Below are positions 41,136 through 53,426 of a stretch of 64,000 nucleotides of DNA, in pieces; position 1 is the stretch's first letter; the number at the start of each line of letters is the position of its first letter. Both the position numbers and the translations under genes were made by a program. Under the pieces are notes generated by a model that searched no databases, was not told the origin of the DNA, and saw nothing but the letters and a program-made list of their open reading frames with translations. The DNA comes from Saccharothrix ecbatanensis (lineage in GTDB: Bacteria > Actinomycetota > Actinomycetes > Mycobacteriales > Pseudonocardiaceae). The stretch lies in the NCBI RefSeq assembly GCF_014205015.1, contig NZ_JACHMO010000001.1, positions 8,618,001-8,682,000 of the forward strand, in the 5' to 3' direction.

Positions 41136-44100
41136 TCAACCGACCGGCGAAGTCAGGTGGTGGTGACCGGAACCGAGCCGGCGGGCGCCGTTCGGCAGGA
41201 CCACCTCGGCCACCGCGTTGACCGGCACGCGCACGTCCAGCGCCAGCGTGCCGCCGTCACGCCGCCAGGACACCTCGACCCGGCCGCGAACGGTGTCCAG
41301 CGCCGCGCTCGCACTCGGCAGCACGGGCGTCGGCGCGACCCGGAACCGAGCCCAGCCCGGCTCCAGCGGCTCGACCCCCACCACCCGCTCGACCAGCCAG
41401 GACACCGGTGAGCTGATCGTCGGGTCGTTGCGGCCGCGCGAGTCCGCCTCCCACGACTCCCAGAACGTCGTCGCGCCCAGGTCGCGCAGGTAGCCGTACG
41501 ACGGGTAGTCGCGCTGCCCGAGCACGAGGTGGGCGAGGTCGGCGCGGCCGTGGTCGGACAGGGCGTACGGGAGCGCGCCGACGCCCAGCGCGCCCGTGTC
41601 CAGGTGCCGCGTCGCTTCCACCTCGGCGGCCAGCCGCGCGGCGACGGCTCGCACGCGTCCGGCGGGCACCAGGCCGAACGCCAGCGGCACGGCGTTGCTG
41701 GTCTGGCGGTAGGCGGTGGGGATCTCGGTGCGATAGGTGTCCCCATCGAGGAACACCTCGTTGAACCGGCGCGTGATCCCGTCGGCCCGGCCGGACCACG
41801 CGGCGACCTGGGCGGTGTCGCCGAGCAGTTCGGCCAACGCGATCGCGTCACGGAGGGTGCGGATCACGTACGCCGTGCCGACCAGCTTGTTGCCCTCGGG
41901 CGGACCCGGCGTGTCGCCCGGCCTCGGCGGGTACCAGTCGCCGAACACGTCGTCGGCGATGTCGTCGTCGAGCTTGCCGAGCAGCCACCCGACGTACCGC
42001 TTCACGGGTTCGTAGTGCTTCTCCGGTACGGTCCGGTCGCCGTAGGCAAGCCAGTAGCGGCGGACCAGGAACGGGTAGACGCCGGTGGACGAGGGCGTCA
42101 GCAGGCCGCCGCCCGCCACCGTGCCCATGGGTGAGATGAGCGGGATCTCGCCGTCAGGGGCCTGGCCGAGCCGGACGTCGTCCAGCCACTTGCCCATCAC
42201 GGCGGCCACACCGAACTGGTAGAGCAGTGGCTGAGCGGCGCGGTAGGTGCTGCTGGTCCAGCCGAGCTTGCTGTACATGGCCGACGGCTCCAGCTGCCCC
42301 CGCAGCCCGTTCAGGGCGGTCTGGTGGAAGGCGTCGGCGATCCACTGGAGCACCGGGTGCTCAACCTTGATGTCCATGGTGTCGGCCACGTCGTTGTGCA
42401 GCGGGACCGCCGCCAGGTCCAGCCGGCCCGGCGCGCCGGTGACCTCGACGTAGCGGAAACCCTTGTACGTGAACGAAGGCCGCCAGGTCTCCGTGGTGCC
42501 GGTCGCGGTGTACTCGTCCAGCTGGAACCGGCCGTCGACCATCGCGTTCTCCAGACCGCCCGGGGTCTGCGTCTCGATCCGCCCGCTCGCGCCGAGCTTC
42601 TCCGAGTGCAGGAGGCGGATCGTGGCGCCTTCCGGCAGTTGTGCGGTGAACGTCGTCCAGCCGGACAGGAGCACGCCGAAGTCGTACAGCCAGGTGTCAC
42701 CGTGTCGCGTCACGTTCTTCGGCCGGATGACACCCCCGGCGCGCACGGGCTCGCCCGCGTACGCCTCCAGCCTGCCTCCCGGACCGTCCACCCGGGTCGC
42801 GGGCCGCCAGCCCGTGGTGTCGAAGCCGGGAGAGGACCAGCCCACGAGGGCTCGCGCGCGGCGGGCGTCGTACGACTCGCCCGCGTACACGCCGTCGGAC
42901 GTGGTCGGGCCTTCGGTGAGGAGCCAATCCGGGCTGGTGGTGACGGTGACGGCGCGGCCGTCGGTCAGCCGGACTTCGAGTTGCGCCTTCACCCTCGGTT
43001 CGGCGATCCAGCGGGCCCGGTCGCTGCCGTCGGTGTCCGCCGCACGCGTGCTGAAGAACCCGCGGCCGAGGGCGATGCCGAGTGCGTTGCGGCCTTGGTG
43101 GAGCAGGGCGGTGACGTCGTGCGTGGTGTAGAGGGAGCGGACGTCGAAGTCCGTGGCGGGCGGGGACAGCTCGCCGTCGCCGACCCGTCCGCCGTTGACC
43201 CACGCGGTGGCGTGGCCGAGACCGGCCAGGTAGAGCCGGGCGGACGCGACCGGCGCGGGCAGGTCGAACTCGTCGCGCAGCAGCGGGTCGGCGGGTGGGG
43301 CCGGCGGGATGCCGCACAGCCAGCGGTCGCCGGTCTGCGGCACGCCGTCGACGTGGGCGGTGCCCTCGGGGTAGGCGTCGTAGGACAGGCCGTACCAGCC
43401 CAAGTTCCCCTGTCCGGCGGAGAGTTCGAGGTAGTACGCGCCGGGTTCGAGCGGTTGCGGGAAGTCGAGCCGGCCGTGTGCTTGGCCGTAGCGGTCGCCG
43501 GTGAGCCCGTCGAGAACCTTCTCCGCGACGACCGTCCCTTGTGGACCGTCCTGGCGCAGGGACATCACGCAGCGCGCGGTGCCGTCGACCTTGAGCAGCA
43601 CGGTGAAGCCGGTGTGCGGGCCGTCGGCTCGGAACGTCTGGCCGAGCGTGTGCCCGGCGTCCAGCGGGACGGCGGTGAACTGGCGTGGCGGCAGCACCCG
43701 CACGGGCGGGGTGAGCACCGCGCCGGTGCCGATCCAGTCGGCGGACCAGTCGCCGTCCGCGAGCATCGCCGTCTCGAACCACGCGGCCCCGGCCTGCCCC
43801 GGGCGTCCGGCCTCGTCCCAGACCTCGACCGCCCAGTGGTACCGGGTCCTGCTCCGCAATGGCGGCCCGGCGTAGACCTGCGCGGTCTGCTCGCCCGACC
43901 GGACCTTCCGGGAGTCCCACACGTCCGGTGCGCCCAGCTTCTCCGGTCGGCTGGCCACGACCAGGCGATAGGCGCTCTGGGCCCGCCCGGTCCCGGATGC
44001 CGCCAACTGCCAGGAGAACCGCGGCGCGCCGACGTCGATGCCCAGCGGGTCGGCCACGTGCTCGACGGTCAACCGCCGAGCGCGTACCCCCTCGGCCGCC

Positions 44101-44180
44101 TGAGCCCGCAACGGCACCGCCGCCAACGCCGCCGCGCCCGCCATCCCGCCCAACACGGCCCTGCGCCTGACCTCTGCCAT
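41136..44180 (-). CDS. Secreted GH78 alpha-L-rhamnosidase-like enzyme
   Basis: A 1014-residue exoenzyme. A Tat-like signal (VRRRAVLGGMAGAAALAAVPL) leads to Ig-like and carbohydrate-binding beta domains (PRFSWQLAASGTGRAQSAYRL; DEFDLPAPVASARLYLAGLGHATAWVNG), a GH78 (alpha/alpha)6 barrel (LGWTSSTYRAAQ; DIADDVFGDWYPPRP; TTFWESWEADSRGRNDPTISS) and a C-terminal beta domain. The usual D-x-P-x-R-x-E-R-L-G-W acid motif is EPSAMYSKLGWTSS, so two acidic residues are missing, while the late WESWE Glu is kept. Activity on rhamnosides is uncertain. It ends 11 bp from the convergent sulfatase gene. Confidence 0.85.
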   Translation of the reverse strand: MAEVRRRAVLGGMAGAAALAAVPLRAQAAEGVRARRLTVEHVADPLGIDVGAPRFSWQLAASGTGRAQSAYRLVVASRPEKLGAPDVWDSRKVRSGEQTAQVYAGPPLRSRTRYHWAVEVWDEAGRPGQAGAAWFETAMLADGDWSADWIGTGAVLTPPVRVLPPRQFTAVPLDAGHTLGQTFRADGPHTGFTVLLKVDGTARCVMSLRQDGPQGTVVAEKVLDGLTGDRYGQAHGRLDFPQPLEPGAYYLELSAGQGNLGWYGLSYDAYPEGTAHVDGVPQTGDRWLCGIPPAPPADPLLRDEFDLPAPVASARLYLAGLGHATAWVNGGRVGDGELSPPATDFDVRSLYTTHDVTALLHQGRNALGIALGRGFFSTRAADTDGSDRARWIAEPRVKAQLEVRLTDGRAVTVTTSPDWLLTEGPTTSDGVYAGESYDARRARALVGWSSPGFDTTGWRPATRVDGPGGRLEAYAGEPVRAGGVIRPKNVTRHGDTWLYDFGVLLSGWTTFTAQLPEGATIRLLHSEKLGASGRIETQTPGGLENAMVDGRFQLDEYTATGTTETWRPSFTYKGFRYVEVTGAPGRLDLAAVPLHNDVADTMDIKVEHPVLQWIADAFHQTALNGLRGQLEPSAMYSKLGWTSSTYRAAQPLLYQFGVAAVMGKWLDDVRLGQAPDGEIPLISPMGTVAGGGLLTPSSTGVYPFLVRRYWLAYGDRTVPEKHYEPVKRYVGWLLGKLDDDIADDVFGDWYPPRPGDTPGPPEGNKLVGTAYVIRTLRDAIALAELLGDTAQVAAWSGRADGITRRFNEVFLDGDTYRTEIPTAYRQTSNAVPLAFGLVPAGRVRAVAARLAAEVEATRHLDTGALGVGALPYALSDHGRADLAHLVLGQRDYPSYGYLRDLGATTFWESWEADSRGRNDPTISSPVSWLVERVVGVEPLEPGWARFRVAPTPVLPSASAALDTVRGRVEVSWRRDGGTLALDVRVPVNAVAEVVLPNGARRLGSGHHHLTSPVG

Positions 44181-44280
44181 GACCTGACCCCCTGAGTCGG
44201 ATGTCAGCTTATCGTCCCCAGACCGCTCCGCGCCGTCGTCCGCCCGGAAGCGGCTCCCGCGCGTACGCGCTCCGACGTAC

Positions 44281-45126
44281 TCAGCGGAACGCAGCCAAGT
44301 GGTCGCGCACCCAGGTGGCGAAGCTCGTCGCCGGGCGGCCGAGGACCTCGGCGACGTCCTCGGTCACCACGGCGTTGTGCCCGGCCCGCGCCCACTCGAC
44401 CCCGGTGAGCACGGCGTCCACGGCCGAGGCGTCCATGCCGTGACCGAGCATGTCGGCCCGTGCGGCGTCCGCCGGCACGTCCACGGTCTCGACGGCCCTG
44501 CCCAGCGCGGCGGCCAGGATCGCGGCCTGCTCGGGGACGCTCAGCGCTTCGGGACCGGTCAGCGCGTAGGTCTGTCCTTTGTGGTCGGACGTGGTGAGCG
44601 CTTCGACCGCCACCGCCGCGACGTCACGCGGGTCCACGACGCCCTGCCGTGCGTTGCCTGTCAGGTTCGGCACGGGGCCACCGGCCGCGATCGGCTGCGC
44701 GAACCGCAGGAAGTTCGACGCGAAGCTGGACGGCCGCAGCACGGTCCACGCCATCCCGCTGTCCTGCACTGCCCGTTCCGCCGCGAGGTGCCACCCACCG
44801 ACGGTCCGGTCGCCGATGGTCTCCCCGGTGCCGATCGCGGACAGCTTCACCACCGTGCCCACGCCCGCTCGCGTCGCCGCGTCGAGCGCCGCCAAGTCGT
44901 GGTCCGGCGTGGGCTTCGCGGGTGCCGTGAGCAGGAACAACGCATCGACGCCCGTCATGGCGAGCCGCAGCGTGTCGGGGTCGTCGAAGTCGGCCCGGAC
45001 GACGTCGAGGTCCGGTGGAAGTTTGTCGGGCGAACGGGTCACGGCCCGCACCCGCTCGCCCCGTTCGACCAGGAGCTTCAAGACTTCACTGCCGATGGTG
45101 CCGGTCGCCCCGGTGATCAGGATCAT
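44281..45126 (-). CDS. NmrA-like NAD(P)-binding oxidoreductase
   Basis: A 281-residue atypical short-chain dehydrogenase with N-terminal ILITGATGTIGSEVLKLL, the Rossmann strand VVRADFDDPDTL, and WTVLRPSSFASNFLR. The substrate Tyr-x3-Lys is not visible. This is the NmrA/QOR2 group, which acts on quinones or works as a redox sensor. It is a single gene between the rhamnosidase and the iron importer and shows no functional link to either. Confidence 0.85.
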   Translation of the reverse strand: MILITGATGTIGSEVLKLLVERGERVRAVTRSPDKLPPDLDVVRADFDDPDTLRLAMTGVDALFLLTAPAKPTPDHDLAALDAATRAGVGTVVKLSAIGTGETIGDRTVGGWHLAAERAVQDSGMAWTVLRPSSFASNFLRFAQPIAAGGPVPNLTGNARQGVVDPRDVAAVAVEALTTSDHKGQTYALTGPEALSVPEQAAILAAALGRAVETVDVPADAARADMLGHGMDASAVDAVLTGVEWARAGHNAVVTEDVAEVLGRPATSFATWVRDHLAAFR

Positions 45127-45175
45127 GGCGACGACTGTCCCCGAACGCGTGCCGGTGGGTCTTGGAGATTTCGGC

Positions 45176-47206
45176 TCAGGTGCGCATCTCCCGCGTCCGC
45201 CACAGCACCAGCACGAAGTAGGGCGTGCCGATCAACGAGATCACCAACCCGGCCGGCACCTGCGCCGGCGCGATCACGGTCCGCCCCACCGTGTCCGCGA
45301 TGGACACCAACACCGCGCCCAACGCCGCCGCCACCGGGATCACCCGCGCGTTGCGCCCGCCGACCAACGACCGCGCCAAGTGCGGCGCGACCAAGCCCAC
45401 GAACGCCACCACCCCGATCGCCGACACGGCCGTGGCCGCCAGCACACCCGCCGCAGCCAGGATCGCCAGCCGCGACCGCTCCACCCGCATCCCCAACACC
45501 CGCGGCGTGTCCTCGTCCAGGCTGTGCAGGTCCAGCTCACGGTGCCGGGCCCACAGCAACGGCGTCAACAACACCAACGCCAGCGCCGTCGGCAGCACCT
45601 GCTCCAGCGTCCTCCCGTACGTGGACCCGGACAGCCAGGTCAACGCCTTCGCCGTGTTCCACGGGTCCGACGTCACGATCAGCAGCGTGATCAGCGCCAT
45701 CCCGCCGGACCACATCGCGATGCCGATGACCACCAGCCGGTCCGAGTCCAACCCCGACCGCCACGCCAGCCCGTAGACCAGCGCGAACGCCACCATCGCG
45801 CCGACACCCGCAGCCCCGGCGATGTGCCACGCCCCGGCCATCGGCACGACCGTGATCAACGTGATCGCACCGAGCCCCGCGCCCGCCGTGATGCCGAGCA
45901 ACCCCGGCTCCGCCAACGGGTTCCGGCTCACCGACTGGATGCCGCACCCCGCCACCGCCAGCGCCGCACCGGCCGCCAACGCCGCCAGCACCCGCGGCAG
46001 CCGCTGGTCGACCACGAACGTCAACGCCGTCCCCGAACGCCCGGCCAGCCAGTTCGCCAGGTCACCCAGCAGCACCAGCCGGTCCCCGAACATCAGCCCC
46101 GACACCGGCGCCGCGACCACCAGCAGGGCCAGCACCACCGAGATCACCACGAACCGACGCGGCGACCCGGCCACCCCGACCCGACCGGCCGGGGCCTGCC
46201 GAGGCGTCCCACTCGACCGACCGCGCCGCGCCAGCCAGATCAGCACGGCCGCACCGAGGATCGTCGTGGTGACCCCGGTCGGCACCCGGATCGCCGCCGC
46301 GGAACCCATCACCGCACGCAGCAGCACGTCCGCGCCCAGCACGATCAGCACACCCACGAGCCCGGACACCGGCAGCAACACCCGGTGCCGGCCCAACCCC
46401 GGCACGAACGGCGTCAGCAGCCGCGTGATCACCGGCGCGCTCAGCCCGACGAACCCGACCGGCCCGGCCACCGTCACCGCCGCCGCCGTCAACGCCACGG
46501 TCAGCAGCACCGCGCCGACCCGCGTCCGCCGCACCTTCAACCCCAGCACGGTCGCGCTGTCGTCACCCAGGGCCAGGACGTCCAGCGACCGCCCCATCAC
46601 CACCAGCGCCGCCACCGCGACCACCACGACCGGCGTCATCTGCGCGGTCGCGTTCAGGTCGCTCACCGTCAACGAGCCGCTGCCCCACCCGAACAGCCCG
46701 CTCGTCTCCTCCTCGTACATCAGCAGCAACAGGATCGTCGCCGACTGCAACGTCAACGCGACCGCGGACCCGACCAGCACCAACCGCGGACTGGTCGAAC
46801 CGCCGCCGGACAACCCGAGCACGACGACCGCCGCCGCCAACCCACCCACGAACGCCGCCGCACCCGCGGGCAGCGTCGGCAGGCTCAACCCGAACGCCGC
46901 GATCGAGACCACGGCCAGGTGCGAGCCCGCGTTCACCGCGAGCGTGTCCGGTGACGCCAACGGGTTGCGCGCCACCGACTGCATCCCGGCGCCGGCGACG
47001 CCCAGCGCGACACCGATCAGCAACGCGGCCAGCAGGCGCGGCACGCGCGAACCCTCCAGCACGGCGAGGGTCTGCGCGTCCCCGTTGCCCACCAGGGCGT
47101 TGAGCACGTCGAGCACACCGGTCGACGCGGTGCCCTGGGTGAGGTGGACGGCGGAGAGCAAGGCGATGGCCGCCAGGATCCCCGCCGTCACGACGGCGGT
47201 GCGCAT
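45176..47206 (-). CDS. Fused FecCD-type iron-siderophore permease
   Basis: A 676-residue membrane protein formed of two FecCD domains in tandem, as in FhuB. The first half has SVARNPLASPDTLAVNAGSH; the second repeats SVSRNPLAEPGLLGITAGAG. Each half carries about ten helices and its own DxxxxxxLG coupling motif (DDSATVLGL; DEDTPRVLGM). A charged, Pro/Arg-rich linker joins the halves (about 330-355). It imports ferric siderophores with the adjoining lipoprotein and ATPase. The start ATG 47206 overlaps the lipoprotein stop by three bases. It is the last gene of an iron-controlled operon. Confidence 0.92.
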   Translation of the reverse strand: MRTAVVTAGILAAIALLSAVHLTQGTASTGVLDVLNALVGNGDAQTLAVLEGSRVPRLLAALLIGVALGVAGAGMQSVARNPLASPDTLAVNAGSHLAVVSIAAFGLSLPTLPAGAAAFVGGLAAAVVVLGLSGGGSTSPRLVLVGSAVALTLQSATILLLLMYEEETSGLFGWGSGSLTVSDLNATAQMTPVVVVAVAALVVMGRSLDVLALGDDSATVLGLKVRRTRVGAVLLTVALTAAAVTVAGPVGFVGLSAPVITRLLTPFVPGLGRHRVLLPVSGLVGVLIVLGADVLLRAVMGSAAAIRVPTGVTTTILGAAVLIWLARRGRSSGTPRQAPAGRVGVAGSPRRFVVISVVLALLVVAAPVSGLMFGDRLVLLGDLANWLAGRSGTALTFVVDQRLPRVLAALAAGAALAVAGCGIQSVSRNPLAEPGLLGITAGAGLGAITLITVVPMAGAWHIAGAAGVGAMVAFALVYGLAWRSGLDSDRLVVIGIAMWSGGMALITLLIVTSDPWNTAKALTWLSGSTYGRTLEQVLPTALALVLLTPLLWARHRELDLHSLDEDTPRVLGMRVERSRLAILAAAGVLAATAVSAIGVVAFVGLVAPHLARSLVGGRNARVIPVAAALGAVLVSIADTVGRTVIAPAQVPAGLVISLIGTPYFVLVLWRTREMRT

Positions 47207-48171
47207 CAGGCGGTGACGGCCTTCACGAACTGCTCGGCGACGTGCACGACGGACTTCGGGCCGCCGAACGTCCACGTGCCCGGCTCCAGCTTGACCACCT
47301 TCTGCGACACCACGAACGGCAGCCGCTGCCACACCGGGTTCTGCGCCAGGCCGGTGGTGAACACGTCGTTCTCGGACGCGCTGTAGAACAAGACCGTCTT
47401 CGGGTCGGTGATCGCGGTCAGGCCCTCGACGTCGGTCGCGCCGAGGCCCCACTTCGCGTCGACCTCGCCGGTCCACGCGTTCTTCAGACCCAGCGCCTCG
47501 GCCGTTTCGGAGACCTGCGAGCCCTTGCCGAACGGGCGGATGTTGACCGTGCTGCCCTCCAGCCAGCCGTCGGCCATCAGGAACGGCGTGCCGGTCGCGC
47601 CCTTGGCCTCGACCGCCTTCTTGCCGTCCGCCAGCGCGGTGTCCATCTCGGCCAGCAGCTTGTCGCCCTCGGCGGACTTGCCGACCGCCTGGGCGATCAT
47701 CTTCACGTCCTCGCGCAGCCGGTCGAGGTTGCGGGCCGCGTCACTGGCCTTGGTGACGACCACCGGGACGTACTTCTCCAGCTGCCCCACCATGGTCTCG
47801 TCCCGACCCTGGGCCATGATCACCACGTCCGGGTTCAGCGCGACGATCGAGTCCACGCTGGGCTCGTTGCGCTTGCCCACGTCCTTCACGTCGGCGGCGA
47901 GCGGCACGGACGCGTCCCACGTCTTGTAGCCGGCCGCGTCCGCGACACCCACGGGCATGACACCCAGGGAGGCGACGACCTCGGTCTCGGACCACTCCAG
48001 CGTGACGACCCGCTGGGCGGGCGCCTTCAGCTCGACGGCCTTGCCGCGGGAGTCGGTCACCGTGACCGGGCCGCCCGCGGACTCGCTCGGTGCGGTGGTC
48101 GGTGTCTCGGTGGTGCCACAGGCGGACAGCAGCACGGCTGCCGCGATCAGGGCAGGGGGCAACAAGCGCAT
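47206..48171 (-). CDS. Ferric-siderophore-binding lipoprotein
   Basis: A 321-residue periplasmic-binding protein of the FecB/FhuD type. The lipobox is LLSACG (Cys18). The two lobes read VTVTDSRGKAVELKAPAQRVVTLEW and ALNPDVVIMAQGRDETMVGQLEKY, joined by a long helix, and the C-terminal lobe ends EPGTWTFGGPKSVVHV. It captures a ferric siderophore outside the membrane for the fused permease. It lies 29 bp after the ATPase stop. No siderophore synthesis gene is in the window. Confidence 0.9.
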   Translation of the reverse strand: MRLLPPALIAAAVLLSACGTTETPTTAPSESAGGPVTVTDSRGKAVELKAPAQRVVTLEWSETEVVASLGVMPVGVADAAGYKTWDASVPLAADVKDVGKRNEPSVDSIVALNPDVVIMAQGRDETMVGQLEKYVPVVVTKASDAARNLDRLREDVKMIAQAVGKSAEGDKLLAEMDTALADGKKAVEAKGATGTPFLMADGWLEGSTVNIRPFGKGSQVSETAEALGLKNAWTGEVDAKWGLGATDVEGLTAITDPKTVLFYSASENDVFTTGLAQNPVWQRLPFVVSQKVVKLEPGTWTFGGPKSVVHVAEQFVKAVTA

Positions 48172-48200
48172 CGCTCGAACCTCTCAGCTTCGGGGGAGTG

Positions 48201-49019
48201 TCAGACCGGGCGCGGTGTGTGCCGGCCCAGGGGGCGGCAGTGGATCGCGCCGGTCACCGGGTCGTCGGCGACGTGCACCGTGACGCCGTACGCGTGGGTG
48301 AGGTGTTCGCCGGTGAGGACGTCGCGGACCCCGCCCGCCGCGACGACCCGTCCCTCGGCCAGCAGCACGACCTCGTCGGCGATGATCGCCGCGTGGTCGA
48401 GGTCGTGCAGCACGACGCCCACCGCCACGTCGTGGTCGTTCGCCAGGTCACGCACCACGTCCAGCACCTCGACCTGGTAGCGCAGGTCGAGGTGGTTGGT
48501 CGGCTCGTCCAGCAGCAGCACGGAAGTCTCCTGTGCCAGGCACGAAGCCAGCCAGACGCGCTGCAACTCGCCGCCGGACAGCTCGTCCACGCCGCGGTCC
48601 GCCATCGCGGTGACACCGGTCAGCTCCATGGCGCGGGTGATGGCGGCGTTCCCCTCCAGGTCCACGCCACGCCACCCCGTCCGGTACGGGTACCGGCCGT
48701 AGGAGACGACGTCGCGCACCGACACGCCGGACGGCGTCGGCCGCTGCTGGGTGAGCAGGGTGACGTTGCGGGCGAACTCCTTGCCGGACAGCGCGGAGTG
48801 CCCCCACACCGGGCGCTCGCCCAGCTTCACCTGACCCGTGCGGGGTCGGTGCAGGCGCGCGAGCGACCTGAGCACGGTCGACTTGCCGGACCCGTTGGGG
48901 CCGACGAGCGCCGTCACGGCGCCCGCGCGCAGTTCGAGCGAGACACCGTGCACCACAGCGTGGTCGTGGTGCGCCAGGACCAGCTCGTCGCCGGCGAGCA
49001 GCGCGTCTCCCTTGGACAT
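48201..49019 (-). CDS. Siderophore ABC transporter ATPase
   Basis: A 272-residue ATPase of the FecE/FhuC type. It has Walker A GPNGSGKSTVL, Q-loop TLLTQQRPTP, signature ELSGGELQRVWLASCLAQ, and Walker B VLLLDEPTNHLDL. The switch His is in VVLHDLDHA. It is the first gene of the iron operon. Its ATG (49017-49019) is partly covered by the iron box, and no ribosome site precedes it, so the message is probably leaderless. Confidence 0.93.
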   Translation of the reverse strand: MSKGDALLAGDELVLAHHDHAVVHGVSLELRAGAVTALVGPNGSGKSTVLRSLARLHRPRTGQVKLGERPVWGHSALSGKEFARNVTLLTQQRPTPSGVSVRDVVSYGRYPYRTGWRGVDLEGNAAITRAMELTGVTAMADRGVDELSGGELQRVWLASCLAQETSVLLLDEPTNHLDLRYQVEVLDVVRDLANDHDVAVGVVLHDLDHAAIIADEVVLLAEGRVVAAGGVRDVLTGEHLTHAYGVTVHVADDPVTGAIHCRPLGRHTPRPV

Positions 49020-49037
49020 GAGGGGAGCCTAACCTAA
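49019..49037 (-). promoter_or_regulatory. IdeR/DmdR iron box
   Basis: The 19-mer TTAGGTTAGGCTCCCCTCA (minus strand, ending at the start codon) matches the IdeR/DtxR box TTAGGTTAGGCTAACCTAA at 16 of 19 positions, the left half being perfect. Iron-bound repressor here would block the siderophore importer when iron is plentiful. Confidence 0.87.
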
Positions 49038-49054
49038 GACGCCAATTCACCCAT

Positions 49055-50316
49055 ATGGGCGTGATCTACTGCACTTCACGGGCGATTGCCGTACAGCGGG
49101 CATCCTGCGAACAGGTCGTTGTGGTTGGTCAGCGGTACGGCTGGGGAAGTGGTTCGGCAGAGTGCCGTCCAGCATTGGCGCGTTTTGTCGGTTACGAGAT
49201 CGCGATGACGAGGCCGTGCTCGCTCGTGCGGCGGACGATCCGGTCGGTTTCGTGGACGCCTTGCCGCGACCGGCGGCGGTCGACGAGTTCCAGCGTGCCG
49301 GACGCGGTTTCCTGCTCGCGGTGAAGCAAGCGGCAGACCGCGACCGCGCGCGAGGTCAACTGCTGTTGACCGGGTCGACCAACTACCTGGCGAACAAGGG
49401 TCTCTCGGAGACCTTGGCGGGCCGTGCCGGGAGGCTGCTGCTCTGGCCGTTGTCGATGGGGGAGCGGCTCGGTGTGCGGGAAACCTTCCTCGACCTGCTG
49501 TTCGAGCCGACTCGGTGGCCAGGTCGGTTCGAGCCGTTGCCGCGTGCGGAGTTGATCGGCACGTTGTTGGAGGGCGGGTTCCCCGAGATCGTCACCGAGG
49601 GACTCGCCGGACGCCCGCGCCGGAACTGGTTCGAGGCGTACGTGCACGACGTCGTGTCGAGGGAGGCACTTCGCCCGATCGCCGAGGTCCGGTTGGAGGC
49701 CGAGCTGCGGAAGCTGCTGCGCCTCCTGGCCGCTCGTACCGGTCAGGAGTTGGTCGTCGCCGGAGTTGCCGGGGACGCCGAGCTCGGCCGTGAGACCGCG
49801 TCGAACTACGTGACCCTGCTGGAGTCCCTCCACCTGGTGACCTTGCTGCCCGCGTGGTCGACCAACATCACGAACAGGGCGAAGCGTCGCCCGAAGGTCG
49901 TTGTCGTGGACACAGGACTCGCGGCGGATCTCTGCGGTCTCGGCGAGCGGGCGTTCTCACTGTCCGCCGATGGGACTGCGGCAGGTGCGCTGTTCGAGAC
50001 GTTCGTCATCACCGAGGTCCTCAAGCAGGCGACGTGGAGCGAGCGGAGCGTGGACCTGTCGCACTTCCGCGACCGCGATGGGGCTGAGGTGGACCTCGTC
50101 GTGGAGGACCGCAGGTCTGGTGAGGTGGCCGGTTTGGAGATCAAGCTGACCAGCACGCCGACCGCTCGGCACGCCAAGCACCTGGTGATGTTGCGGGACA
50201 GGTTGGGAAGCCGGTTCACGACGGGTCTGGTGGTCCACGCCGGATCGCAGGTGCTGCCGCTGGGCGACCGGATCTGGGCCGTTCCGGTTTCCGCTCTGTG
50301 GCGGTCGGACAGCTGA
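49055..50316 (+). pseudogene. DUF4143 AAA-type ATPase with damaged N-terminus
   Basis: From about 49180 onward the frame encodes most of an AAA_14/DUF4143 ATPase: PAAVDEFQRAG (Walker B), QLLLTGSTNYLANKG, GRAGRLLLWPLSMGER, then a C-terminal DUF4143 nuclease-like domain (VDLSHFRDRDGAEVDLVVED, EIKLTSTP). The Walker A part is not in this frame. Another frame from 49055 reads AVQRASCEQVVVVGQRYGWG, where VVVVGQR resembles the start of the loop but the AGKST that should follow is lost. This looks like a frameshift plus local damage. A shorter protein from GTG 49162 may still be made. Confidence 0.65.
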
Positions 50317-50325
50317 CCGCGGTGG

Positions 50326-53194
<2,869 letters not shown>

Positions 53195-53300
53195 CGGAAC
53201 GGGCGGGGCACTGATACCCGGCCGAGGGCCGACCTGCTCGAGCGAACGCGGCGCCCCAACCGGCAGGGGGCTACCGGTCGGGACGTCGACCCCTCGTAAC

Positions 53301-53325
53301 CGGCGGAGCTGTGGGGGCTCCGCCG
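53301..53325 (+). terminator. Hairpin downstream of geosmin synthase
   Basis: A perfect 9-bp stem (CGGCGGAGC at 53301-53309, complement at 53317-53325, loop 7 nt) lies 106 bases past the stop and 101 before the next start. It probably ends the geosmin transcript. Confidence 0.6.
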
Positions 53326-53426
53326 CGGTACTCCATCGATCCGCGGTCGCGAGGGACAGCCTGCTCGGACGCCCTGGAGCGAACCTAGGATGAACCTTGA
53401 ACCGGCTGTTCAAGGGGGCTGTGCGC

